10,868 nt of DNA from Candidatus Omnitrophota bacterium (lineage in GTDB: Bacteria; Omnitrophota; Gorgyraeia; Zapsychrales; Fredricksoniimonadaceae), in the NCBI GenBank assembly GCA_023247575.1, contig JAHFGE010000046.1, positions 1 through 10,868 of the forward strand, written 5' to 3'. Below the pieces are notes generated by a model, which was not told where the DNA came from, did not search any database, and was given only the letters and a program-made list of their open reading frames with translations. The position numbers were made by a program, and so were the translations under genes. This document shows, in pieces, positions 1 through 6,468 of this stretch (position 1 is the stretch's first letter; every line of letters begins with the position of its first letter).

Positions 1-403
1 ACGCATACAATTCATTATCGTACAGTAAAAAGACGCATTTGAAATTCTTGTTGATGCCATGCATCAGATGCTTGCCTCCGGTACTTAAAGCATCACCGTC
101 ACCGGAATGCACGAATATATTCAAATCTGGACGAGTCAAGGCCAGGCCTAAAGCAATGGTGATTGGCCTGCCATGAATAGCATGCACCCCATAGGTATTA
201 AAATAATTGGGAGCGCGGCCTGAACAGCCAATACCGGAAACATTGACGGTCATGGCCGGCGCCAATTGACGCTCGACAATAAAACGCTTTAAGCCCATGA
301 TAACCCCAAAATCGCCGCAGCCGGCGCACCAACGGGGATTCTCGGTCTGCAGATCTTTAATGGTGACAGGGCTTTTAGATTGTTCCACTGTTGGTACACT
401 CAT
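1..403 (-). CDS. korB: 2-oxoacid:ferredoxin oxidoreductase, beta subunit (5' part; C-terminus beyond left edge)
   Basis: This is the thiamine-diphosphate (TPP)/iron-sulfur subunit of a cytoplasmic 2-oxoacid:ferredoxin oxidoreductase, which with the alpha subunit converts 2-oxoacid + CoA to acyl-CoA + CO2 + reduced ferredoxin. Only the first 134 residues are visible. Seen: WCAGCGDFG (residues 25-33) and GIGCSGR (C60), which supply cysteines of the family's [4Fe-4S] cluster; SGDGDAL (100-106), the start of the TPP/Mg motif; and NELYA at the edge, which in the family continues as NxxYGxTGGQ. The ATG at 403-401 overlaps the korA stop as ATGA, and a strong AGGAGGTG site lies at about 412-419, so the two subunits are probably coupled in translation. 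Substrate cannot be fixed from sequence; 2-oxoglutarate is favoured because the partner is the fused gamma-alpha KorA type, but pyruvate or branched-chain oxoacids remain possible. Confidence 0.93.
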   Translation of the reverse strand, partial: MSVPTVEQSKSPVTIKDLQTENPRWCAGCGDFGVIMGLKRFIVERQLAPAMTVNVSGIGCSGRAPNYFNTYGVHAIHGRPITIALGLALTRPDLNIFVHSGDGDALSTGGKHLMHGINKNFKCVFLLYDNELYA

Positions 404-2211
404 TTGGAAAGCACCTCCTTGATCCTTCTTAATATCACTCGAGGACGAATGGGACGGCCTGTAGCCTGGGCAATCAAAGGCTGTGCATCCACCAGGGTCT
501 CAGATCTTAACAATAAGGCCAATGGCGAAGGTTTGAGGTTATCACCATAAGCGATTTCCGCCGTCATGATTCTTTTATACTTAGCAAAAATCTCTTTAAG
601 CATGAGCGGCAAGGGATACACAATACGCAAATGCATGCCCGCTGCTTTAATACCTTCCTTACCTGCTAAAGCAATGGCTTCTTCTAAGGCCCCGCGGGTA
701 GAACCCCAACCGATCACTAAGATATCACCAGAAGCCGGGCCAAACATCTCCGGTTTGGTCAAGGCCCGACGGACATGATGCACTTTTTCATTGCGAATTT
801 CATGGGAGCGATGATTCGTACTGGAGTAATAATTCACTCGTCCCTCTTTATCCGTATTTAAACCTGTCACCCGGCGCATATCCCCTGGCGTTCCCGGGGT
901 CGATTGTATGGTACGTACCATTTCAATATCATTGGGCAGACGATGGATATGGAAACGCTCTAACACAAAATCCGGAATTTCAGTCACACCATTCATCTGT
1001 ACTAATGGTGGTTCGGTAATAACCTTGTAGCTGTTGGCGGTCTGGAAATCACTCATAATAAATACCGGCAAACGCAATTTTTCCGCCAGATAGCGAGCGA
1101 GATGCGGAGCATAAAAACAGTCGATCACATTAGACACGCTGATGACGATTTTACTGTAGTCTCCGTGACTGCCAAAAATTACCGCCGGCAAATCCGATTG
1201 TTCGGTTTTGGTAGGCATTCCCGTCGAAGGACCAGCGCGCTGTACATCAACGATCACAATGGGAATTTCAGCCGATTGGGCAAACCCTATAAATTCCTGC
1301 TTTAATGACAACCCTGGACCAGAAGTACAGGTCACGGCGGGAACCCCTCCAAAATAGGCACCGATCGCTGTTCCAATGGCGGCGATTTCATCCTCAGCCT
1401 GATGCACGATGCCGCCGTAGGAAGGAAATTCTTTGGCCAGCGTATGCATGATGGACGAAGCGGGGGTAATAGGATAACCAGAGAAAAGCTTGTAGCCGGC
1501 ATCAATGAATCCCATGCTCATCGAGGTGTTGCCATCGATGAGAATTTTTTCTCCTTTGCCTGGGACATTGGCCACTTCAATTCTAAAGAATACTTTTTCT
1601 TTGGCCAATTGATAGCCATGATGATAAAGAGTAATATTTTTCTCCATAACTTCCGGTTTTAACTTTTGACCAAAGGTCTTTTGAATCTCCTTTTTAACAA
1701 TCTCCTCATCCATATTGTAGATGTAGCTGAGCATCCCTAAATAATAAAGATTCTGACCCTTGCCGCCGAGCTCTCTAACGATGGTTTTGGAAGTTTCATC
1801 GACCTGGAAAGGAATAACACTCAAACCTTCTTTGGCGCAGCGCTTGAGCACTGTTTCATAAGAATCGGGGTTGGCTTCTTTGTCTCCCATGTCCAACAAA
1901 ATGATACATTTGTTGTTGTACTCTTTATCTTCCAGACGGCGGCCAAGCACAATTTCATGAGAAGCCAGGATTAAATCTGTGTCATTACCAATATTAGTGA
2001 CATCAAAATCGGCCAAACGCATAATAACACCCGAAAGCGCCGCCTGAGTTCTGGGGGGCGGCGCAATTTCCGCCGGAATCATGGGCTCGACATAAATGTA
2101 TTTGCCCATGGCTACAAAGGCACCTAAAAGAATATCGCCGGCTTTTTGAGCACCGAAGCCGGCGTCCATCAGTAGTTCAAACCTGGTAACCGATCGTTTC
2201 TCAAGGGACAT
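400..2211 (-). CDS. korA: 2-oxoacid:ferredoxin oxidoreductase, fused gamma-alpha subunit
   Basis: A 603-residue subunit with the fused layout common in KorA proteins. The N-terminal gamma-type domain (about 10-190) is marked by a glycine-rich start, DAGFGAQKAGDIL. The alpha domain (about 220 to the end) carries GYPITPASSIM (245-255), QAEDEIAAIG (271-280), TSGPG (296-300) and RAGPSTGMPTKTEQSDL (325-341), which contribute to TPP and substrate binding in this family. The later region (about 490-600) matches the transketolase C-like part. It needs KorB for the iron-sulfur cluster and the TPP diphosphate site; no ferredoxin-like delta gene is seen here. The start ATG at 2211-2209 is preceded by GAAGGA and a promoter at 2250-2278, so the gene does not depend on read-through from bioB. 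It ends in an ATGA overlap with korB. Length and motifs look intact. 2-Oxoglutarate as substrate is inferred. Confidence 0.95.
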   Translation of the reverse strand: MSLEKRSVTRFELLMDAGFGAQKAGDILLGAFVAMGKYIYVEPMIPAEIAPPPRTQAALSGVIMRLADFDVTNIGNDTDLILASHEIVLGRRLEDKEYNNKCIILLDMGDKEANPDSYETVLKRCAKEGLSVIPFQVDETSKTIVRELGGKGQNLYYLGMLSYIYNMDEEIVKKEIQKTFGQKLKPEVMEKNITLYHHGYQLAKEKVFFRIEVANVPGKGEKILIDGNTSMSMGFIDAGYKLFSGYPITPASSIMHTLAKEFPSYGGIVHQAEDEIAAIGTAIGAYFGGVPAVTCTSGPGLSLKQEFIGFAQSAEIPIVIVDVQRAGPSTGMPTKTEQSDLPAVIFGSHGDYSKIVISVSNVIDCFYAPHLARYLAEKLRLPVFIMSDFQTANSYKVITEPPLVQMNGVTEIPDFVLERFHIHRLPNDIEMVRTIQSTPGTPGDMRRVTGLNTDKEGRVNYYSSTNHRSHEIRNEKVHHVRRALTKPEMFGPASGDILVIGWGSTRGALEEAIALAGKEGIKAAGMHLRIVYPLPLMLKEIFAKYKRIMTAEIAYGDNLKPSPLALLLRSETLVDAQPLIAQATGRPIRPRVILRRIKEVLSK

Positions 2212-2249
2212 ACTTAAATCCTTCTTTCTTATTTTTTGAAAGTTTTTTT

Positions 2250-2278
2250 ACTATAAACACTGCTCGAGACTTTGGCAA
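2250..2278 (-). promoter_or_regulatory. Sigma-70-type promoter of korAB
   Basis: On the minus strand TTGCCA (2278-2273, 5/6 to the -35 consensus) is followed after 17 bases by TATAGT (2255-2250, 5/6 to the -10 consensus). The predicted transcript start is near 2243, giving a leader of about 31 bases that contains the GAAGGA ribosome site. Box matches and spacing are seen; activity is inferred. Confidence 0.65.
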
Positions 2279-2287
2279 GTTAAAAAT

Positions 2288-3439
2288 CTATGATTTTAGC
2301 GGTTCGACTTCGCTCACCACTAGTGCAGGGCGCAAATCTTTGAGGTCTTTGATGGCCGCCTTGGTAGAGACGAGGTATGGTTCGACTACGCTCACCACAG
2401 GTTGCCTCGTCTCTACGAGAAGATCATCAATATTAACATCCGATTTAATTTCAAAACCAGCATCTTTAATCATCTGCAAAGTCCTGGCATTAGAGGATCC
2501 TTTCGTGTTTAAGTAACCTTGCAAAAACAGGGAATTGGCCGGATAGAGCGCCAAAATTTCCATGTTGCGCAAATGAATTTCCCGCCCGGCCCCTATCCGG
2601 ATTTCCGCCTGGGGGTTTAAAAAACGAAACAAGCACAACACTTTTAAACAAAACTCCGGTGTCAGTCCTTGAGGCACTGACAACTGGTTGCCATCAATAG
2701 GAACTAAAAAATTTACCGGTAGTGACTCCACCTTTAAAGATCGAAGCCGCTTGGCTGCCTCTATGATATCGTTATGGCTTTCGCCCATACCAACGATCAC
2801 ACCGGAACACAAATGTATCCCTGCTAAACGGGCGGCTTGCAAGGTGTTAAGTCGATCAGCGAAGGTATGCGTTGTACAAATACGGGGATAGAAACCTTCA
2901 GAAGTATTTAAATTATGATTAAGCTGGTCAAGCCCGGCTTTTTTAAGCTCAAGAGCGCCTTCAGGGGTGACCAATCCTGTGGATACACAAATTTCTTGAC
3001 AAGGATATTCTTCTTTAATTTTACGGATTAAACCAGACAACCGTTTAATGCGCGCCGGTAAAGCACCGCGGCCGGCATAAACCATGCAATAGCGAAAAGC
3101 TCCCTTCGCATAAGCCTGACGGGCCTCCTCCAGCATTTCCTCGTCGGATTTTAAACCGTACTCTTGAATATCCGCTTGAGAAGATTTGGCCTGGGCGCAA
3201 TAATGGCAGTCCTCCTGACAATGTCCGTTCTGGGCATTATTGATAATATGGATGATCACTTCTTTGCCGCGATAATGCTGGCGCACGGTATAAGCGGCAT
3301 TGATAAGCGGCAGAAGCTCAACCTGCCTGTCCGGCAGGCAGGTCTGGCTGTCGGTCAAAATCCGCTGACAAAGGGCGTCCTCCAACTGGTGACCGGTCAT
3401 GCTTCGATGGATTAAGTCGTCATAAAATTTTTGGTTCAT
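2288..3439 (-). CDS. bioB: Biotin synthase (radical SAM) with repeat-derived insertions
   Basis: Biotin synthase inserts sulfur into dethiobiotin as the last step of biotin synthesis, in the cytoplasm. The radical-SAM cluster cysteines are in CQEDCHYC (C74, C78, C81). All four ligands of the auxiliary [2Fe-2S] cluster are present by alignment to E. coli BioB: C118 (RYCM), C151 (EICVSTG), C211 (LCSGVIVGMGE) and R286 (GAGRE). The substrate loop reads NHNLNTS (174-180), the Asn form also found in some other BioB proteins. At 383 residues it is longer than usual (about 320-350). The excess comes from a palindrome encoding QTCLPDRQV (32-40) ahead of the first core helix, and from a C-terminal tail (about 342-383) holding two copies of another repeat. 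All insertions keep the frame and miss the catalytic core, so the enzyme is probably active. Start ATG at 3439 has no ribosome site but a promoter a few bases upstream. No other bio genes are visible. Confidence 0.93.
   Translation of the reverse strand: MNQKFYDDLIHRSMTGHQLEDALCQRILTDSQTCLPDRQVELLPLINAAYTVRQHYRGKEVIIHIINNAQNGHCQEDCHYCAQAKSSQADIQEYGLKSDEEMLEEARQAYAKGAFRYCMVYAGRGALPARIKRLSGLIRKIKEEYPCQEICVSTGLVTPEGALELKKAGLDQLNHNLNTSEGFYPRICTTHTFADRLNTLQAARLAGIHLCSGVIVGMGESHNDIIEAAKRLRSLKVESLPVNFLVPIDGNQLSVPQGLTPEFCLKVLCLFRFLNPQAEIRIGAGREIHLRNMEILALYPANSLFLQGYLNTKGSSNARTLQMIKDAGFEIKSDVNIDDLLVETRQPVVSVVEPYLVSTKAAIKDLKDLRPALVVSEVEPLKS
2301..2320. repeat. Dispersed repeat, copy A (in bioB 3' end)
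   Basis: Plus-strand GGTTCGACTTCGCTCACCAC. It differs from copy B (2379-2398) by one base. On the bioB coding strand it encodes VVSEVEP, seven residues before the stop. It is the short form of the family, without an inner insert. Confidence 0.8.
2364..2416. repeat. 12-bp inverted repeat enclosing copy B (nested repeat in bioB)
   Basis: GTAGAGACGAGG (2364-2375) and CCTCGTCTCTAC (2405-2416) are perfect reverse complements with a 29-base interior. The interior holds copy B of the dispersed family, GGTTCGACTACGCTCACCAC (2379-2398). The whole unit is read in frame by bioB, giving VETRQP-VVSVVEP-YLVST. The simplest reading is one repeat landing inside, or carried by, another. Confidence 0.82.
2379..2398. 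repeat. Dispersed repeat, copy B (in bioB 3' end)
   Basis: Plus-strand GGTTCGACTACGCTCACCAC, in the same orientation as copy A and 19 of 20 bases identical. It encodes VVSVVEP in bioB and sits in the loop of the 12-bp inverted repeat at 2364-2416. Like copy C it is preceded by TATG. Confidence 0.82.
3321..3343. repeat. 23-base palindromic hairpin in bioB
   Basis: ACCTGCCTG (3321-3329) and CAGGCAGGT (3335-3343) pair perfectly around the loop TCCGG. In bioB it is read in frame as TCLPDRQV. Family BioB proteins run directly from the N-terminal helix into the E-L-L-x-L segment, so this is an insertion of about eight codons. It does not resemble the GGTTCGACT family. Confidence 0.8.
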
Positions 3440-3448
3440 TAAGAATAG

Positions 3449-3478
3449 ATATTATGTATCTAATTTTTAATTTGTCAA
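3449..3478 (-). promoter_or_regulatory. bioB promoter, predicted near-leaderless transcript
   Basis: On the minus strand a perfect TTGACA (3478-3473) is followed after 16 bases by CATAAT (3456-3451, 5/6); TAATAT (3454-3449) with an 18-base spacer is the alternative -10. Either predicts a transcript start only about 3-5 bases before the bioB ATG (3439-3437). No Shine-Dalgarno sequence lies before that ATG. Confidence 0.6.
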
Positions 3479-3509
3479 TCGTTCAGCTAAAATTCCAATT
3501 TGCGATTGA
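3475..3509. promoter_or_regulatory. Inverted repeat between divergent promoters, possible operator
   Basis: TCAATCG (3475-3481) and CGATTGA (3503-3509) are reverse complements with 21 bases between. The left arm overlaps the bioB -35 box; the right arm lies five bases before the pnt -35 box. It does not match the BirA biotin operator. Seven base pairs in AT-rich DNA can occur by chance, so the operator role is only a possibility. Confidence 0.25.
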
Positions 3510-3513
3510 TTGC

Positions 3514-3541
3514 TTGACTCTTGAATATGTTTTGTTACATT
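3514..3541 (+). promoter_or_regulatory. pntAA-pntAB-pntB promoter, predicted leaderless transcript
   Basis: TTGACT (3514-3519, 5/6) is followed after 16 bases by TACATT (3536-3541, 4/6) with an extended -10 TG at 3533-3534. A start seven bases downstream is 3548, the A of the pntAA ATG. The codons upstream in that frame (TTG 3521, ATG 3527) lie within the promoter, which supports starting at 3548. Confidence 0.55.
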
Positions 3542-3547
3542 AAGAAC

Positions 3548-4672
3548 ATGCTCATAGGTATCCTTAAAGAAATTCATCCCGGCGAAACAAGGTGTGCGTT
3601 TCTTCCTTCTTCCGTCGATCGTCTGGTTAAAAAAGGCGCGCAGATAGCCGTAGAGGCCGGATTGGGAGCCACGATCGGTGTGAGCGATGAAGAATATAAA
3701 AAAGCCGGGGCATCCATCGACGCCCGTACCCATATTCTTAAAAACGCTGATATTATTTTACGCCTGCGCAAACCTCCTCTGGAGGAAATCGCCCAGCTTA
3801 AAAAGGGGTGTATTCACATCAGTTTCCTCGATCCCTTTCATGAAAAATCTCTGGTGGAAGAATTGGCTAAAAAGTACATCAGTGCACTTTCCATGGAAAT
3901 GATTCCCCGTACCACGCGAGCCCAAAAAATGGATGCCTTAAGTTCCCAGGCCAACCTGGCTGGCTACGTGATGGTCATTTTAGCGGCCCAGCGTTTACCC
4001 AAAATCTTTCCATTGCTCATGACTCCTGCTGGGACCATTCAACCAGCTCGCGTGTTTGTCATTGGCGCCGGAGTGGCGGGCTTGCAGGCCATTGCCACGG
4101 CCAAACGCCTAGGGGCCCGGGTTGAAGCTTTTGATACTCGCCCTGTCGTTAAAGAACAAGTGCAATCACTGGGCGCCAAATTTGTTGAAATCGATTTAGG
4201 CGAAACCGGTCAAACCGCTGGAGGGTATGCCAAAGCACTGACCCCCGAACAACTGGAAAAACAGCGTCAAGGCATGGCCAAGGTCTGTGCCCAATCCGAT
4301 GTGGTCATTACCACCGCCCAGCTTTTTGGCCGTAAAGCTCCTGTTGTCCTCACTAAAGATATGGTCGCTCAAATGAAATCTGGAAGCATTATTGTCGATA
4401 TGGCGGTTGAAAGCGGCGGTAACGTAGAAGGTTCCAAGGTCAATGAAGAAATTACGACGGCCAACGGGGTACGCATTATTGGTTTAGCTAATTTACCAGG
4501 CCTGGTCGCTGTCCATGCGTCCCAAATGTATTCAGCCAACCTGCATAACCTGCTGGAAGAATACTGGGATCAAGATAGCAAGACTTTTAAACTCAACACC
4601 GACGATGAAATTATCAAGGGCGCTTTAATAACGCATGGTGGACAAATTGTTAATGAGCAGCTTAAAAAATAA
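3548..4672 (+). CDS. pntAA: Proton-translocating NAD(P) transhydrogenase, alpha-1 (NAD(H)-binding) subunit
   Basis: This is the soluble domain-I subunit, which binds NAD(H) on the cytoplasmic face and passes hydride to NADP(H) on PntB. The 374 residues from ATG 3548 begin MLIGILKEIHPGETR, the usual N-terminus of this family; upstream in-frame starts (3521, 3527) would add unrelated residues and lie in the promoter. Seen: RAQKMDALSSQAN (124-136), the conserved RQD-loop-like segment that meets the nicotinamide, and the Rossmann motif VIGAGVAGLQA (171-181) followed by the acidic end of the next strand (EAFDTRP, D196). The length fits the three-gene (Rhodospirillum rubrum-type) enzyme, where the membrane part of alpha is a separate gene. 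There is no Shine-Dalgarno site. The alanine dehydrogenase family is related, but the following pntAB and pntB settle the assignment. Confidence 0.95.
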   Translation: MLIGILKEIHPGETRCAFLPSSVDRLVKKGAQIAVEAGLGATIGVSDEEYKKAGASIDARTHILKNADIILRLRKPPLEEIAQLKKGCIHISFLDPFHEKSLVEELAKKYISALSMEMIPRTTRAQKMDALSSQANLAGYVMVILAAQRLPKIFPLLMTPAGTIQPARVFVIGAGVAGLQAIATAKRLGARVEAFDTRPVVKEQVQSLGAKFVEIDLGETGQTAGGYAKALTPEQLEKQRQGMAKVCAQSDVVITTAQLFGRKAPVVLTKDMVAQMKSGSIIVDMAVESGGNVEGSKVNEEITTANGVRIIGLANLPGLVAVHASQMYSANLHNLLEEYWDQDSKTFKLNTDDEIIKGALITHGGQIVNEQLKK

Positions 4673-4674
4673 TT

Positions 4675-4753
4675 TGTCATGCCCGAATGTATTTATCGGG
4701 CATCTAGTTATTGCCTATTGCTAGATCCCCGACTAAAACATTCGGGGATGACA
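4675..4753. repeat. Pair of inverted 33-base hairpin elements between pntAA and pntAB
   Basis: Two 33-base copies (4675-4707 and 4721-4753) face each other across 13 bases and match at 28 of 33 positions. Each folds on its own into an 8-bp stem: ATGCCCGA/TCGGGCAT (4679-4686, 4696-4703) and ATCCCCGA/TCGGGGAT (4725-4732, 4742-4749), each with a 9-base loop. The only stem difference is a G-C to C-G swap at both partners; the other three differences are in the loops. There is no T-run after either, so it is not an ordinary terminator. It begins two bases after the pntAA stop and ends six bases before the pntAB ribosome site. Confidence 0.88.
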
Positions 4754-4770
4754 TATTGTGGAGGATATTT

Positions 4771-5061
4771 ATGGAACTGATCTATCTCTTATTCATCTTA
4801 GTCCTTTCCGTATTTTTAGGATTCGCCCTTATTTCCCGCGTCCCTCCCCTTTTGCATACACCTCTAATGTCTGAAGCGAATGCTATCTGTGGAATTATTG
4901 TGGTCGGTGCCTTGATTGCCGCCGGAGCCCAGGCTAACAGCACCTTGACCATCATCCTGGGAACATCGGCGGTTGCCCTGGCCACCTTCAACGTGGTGGG
5001 CGGTTATTTGGTCACCGATCGCATGCTTAAAATGTTTAAGAAAAAGGATTCAACCAAATGA
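4771..5061 (+). CDS. pntAB: Proton-translocating NAD(P) transhydrogenase, alpha-2 (membrane) subunit
   Basis: This small inner-membrane subunit carries the first membrane helices of domain II of the transhydrogenase proton channel. It has 96 residues with about three hydrophobic segments (near 2-21, 35-55 and 60-82) and the family segment FLGFALISRVPPLLHTPLMS, followed by ANAICGIIVVGA. The start ATG at 4771 has GGAGGA at 4760-4765. A longer reading from 4711 begins with a TTG inside the hairpin element and adds unrelated residues, so it is not used. The stop overlaps the pntB start as ATGA (5058-5061), pointing to coupled translation of the two membrane subunits. The hairpin pair upstream separates it from pntAA and could change its expression relative to alpha-1. 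Confidence 0.94.
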   Translation: MELIYLLFILVLSVFLGFALISRVPPLLHTPLMSEANAICGIIVVGALIAAGAQANSTLTIILGTSAVALATFNVVGGYLVTDRMLKMFKKKDSTK

Positions 5062-6437
5062 GTATGGAATTCTTGGCCAATTTTGTCTACATCCTAAGCT
5101 CTGTCTTGTTTGCCTTTGGTCTAAAATTTTTAGGCTCGCCTGTAACCGCCCGCTGGGGAAATATCCTTTCCGCCTTAGGGATGTTGTTGGCGGTGGTGGC
5201 CACTCTGGTTAGCGGACACATCGTCAGTTTTCAATGGATTCTCATTGGAATCATTGTTGGGGCAACCCTAGGGGCCCTGGTGGCCCTCAAAGCCGCCATG
5301 ACGCAAATGCCGCAAATGATTGCCCTGCTGCATGGATGCGGGGCACTGGCCAGCGTCTTTGTCGCTTGGAGCGCCTACCATGTGCACGGGGCCGGTGATT
5401 TAACCAATACCATTACTCTTTATTTATCCATTGTCATCGGCGGTCTTACCTTTACCGGAAGCGGCATTGCCTGGGGAAAACTAAGCGAAAATTTGCCTGG
5501 CAAACCTATCCTTTTTGCCGGCCAGCGCCTGGTCAATATGGGATTAATTGTTTCTATTTTCATTTTGGGCGTTTTCTTTATCCTCAACCCCGCCCAGTAT
5601 CATTTATTTTTAACTATTCTTGTCTTGTCTCTATTTTTTGGCATTTTCCTGATTATTCCCATTGGTGGCGCCGATATGCCGGTGGTGATTTCCGTCTTAA
5701 ACAGCTACTCAGGGGTGGTCGCCTGCACCACAGGTTTCGTGATTCACAATACGCTGTTGATTGTGGTGGGCTCCATCGTTGGTGCTAACGGAATGATCCT
5801 CAGTATTATTATGTGCAAAGCCATGAACCGCTCCATCACCAATGTCCTGTTTGGTGGGTTTGGAGCCGTCATCCAAAGACAAGGCCCTGGCGAGAAAAGA
5901 CAAGCTAAGTCCATTTCGGTAGAAGACGCGTTTTTGATTTTGGAAAATGCCAAATCCGTAGTAATTATTCCCGGCTATGGTTTGGCCGTGGCTCAAGCCC
6001 AGTATGCCGTGCGGGAATTGGGAGAATTTTTGGAAAAAAATGGCTGTGATGTCAAATATGCCATCCACCCGGTGGCTGGCCGTATGCCCGGGCACATGAA
6101 TGTCTTGCTGGCTGAAGCCAACGTCTCTTATGATCAGTTAATGGAAATGGATGCCATCAACCCCTTGATGGACAATGTGGATGTGGCTATCGTTATCGGT
6201 GCCAATGACGTGGTCAATCCAGCGGCCCGTCATGATAAATCCAGCCCCATTTATGGTATGCCAATCATCAATGCCGATAAAGCCAAGACCGTCTTTGTGA
6301 TCAAACGCTCTATGGCCACCGGCTTTGCCGGCATTGAAAATGACCTCTTTTATGACGATAACTGCCGCATGATCTTCGGGGACGCCAAACAAACCGTACA
6401 GGCGCTGGTTGCCGAATTCAAAACCAGCCAGCATTAA
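5058..6437 (+). CDS. pntB: Proton-translocating NAD(P) transhydrogenase, beta subunit
   Basis: PntB is the inner-membrane subunit that completes the proton channel (domain II, about residues 1-270) and ends in the cytoplasmic NADP(H)-binding domain III (about 285-459). Many hydrophobic helices precede the soluble part. H92, in PQMIALLHGCGALAS, lines up with the channel histidine His91 of E. coli PntB. Domain III shows IIPGYGLAVAQAQ, GRMPGHMNVLLAEA, VIGANDVVNPAA, SPIYGMPII and KRSMATGFAGIEN, all expected NADP-site motifs. The 459 residues are full length. The enzyme couples hydride exchange between NADH and NADP+ to proton flow and usually supplies NADPH. AAGGA at 5044-5048 precedes the ATG, which overlaps the pntAB stop. 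The gene ends 31 bases from the end of the convergent glycosyltransferase operon. Confidence 0.96.
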   Translation: MSMEFLANFVYILSSVLFAFGLKFLGSPVTARWGNILSALGMLLAVVATLVSGHIVSFQWILIGIIVGATLGALVALKAAMTQMPQMIALLHGCGALASVFVAWSAYHVHGAGDLTNTITLYLSIVIGGLTFTGSGIAWGKLSENLPGKPILFAGQRLVNMGLIVSIFILGVFFILNPAQYHLFLTILVLSLFFGIFLIIPIGGADMPVVISVLNSYSGVVACTTGFVIHNTLLIVVGSIVGANGMILSIIMCKAMNRSITNVLFGGFGAVIQRQGPGEKRQAKSISVEDAFLILENAKSVVIIPGYGLAVAQAQYAVRELGEFLEKNGCDVKYAIHPVAGRMPGHMNVLLAEANVSYDQLMEMDAINPLMDNVDVAIVIGANDVVNPAARHDKSSPIYGMPIINADKAKTVFVIKRSMATGFAGIENDLFYDDNCRMIFGDAKQTVQALVAEFKTSQH

Positions 6438-6468
6438 CAGCACTATCTCCTGTTGAATGTTGATTTGA

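Noticed and set aside
882..902. CCCC/GGGG palindrome-like stretch in korA
   Set aside because: It is short and imperfect and falls in ordinary coding sequence without any protein-length anomaly.
2281..2297. AAAATC/GATTTT hairpin at the bioB stop as a terminator
   Set aside because: The six-pair all-AT-rich stem with a three-base loop is too weak for an intrinsic terminator and could arise by chance.
2301..2398. Copies A and B as the start of a CRISPR array
   Set aside because: There are only two copies, they lie in bioB in frame, and related copies are kilobases away with variable interiors.
3521..3547. Upstream TTG/ATG starts for pntAA
   Set aside because: They add residues not seen in the family, overlap the promoter boxes and have no ribosome site.
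4675..4753. Intrinsic terminator after pntAA
   Set aside because: Neither hairpin is followed by a T-run, and pntAB-pntB continue the same complex downstream; a repeat element explains the structure better.
5709..6095. 128-codon open frame on the minus strand inside pntB
   Set aside because: It lies wholly within pntB domain III coding sequence, whose motifs are intact; the translation resembles no family and has no ribosome site.
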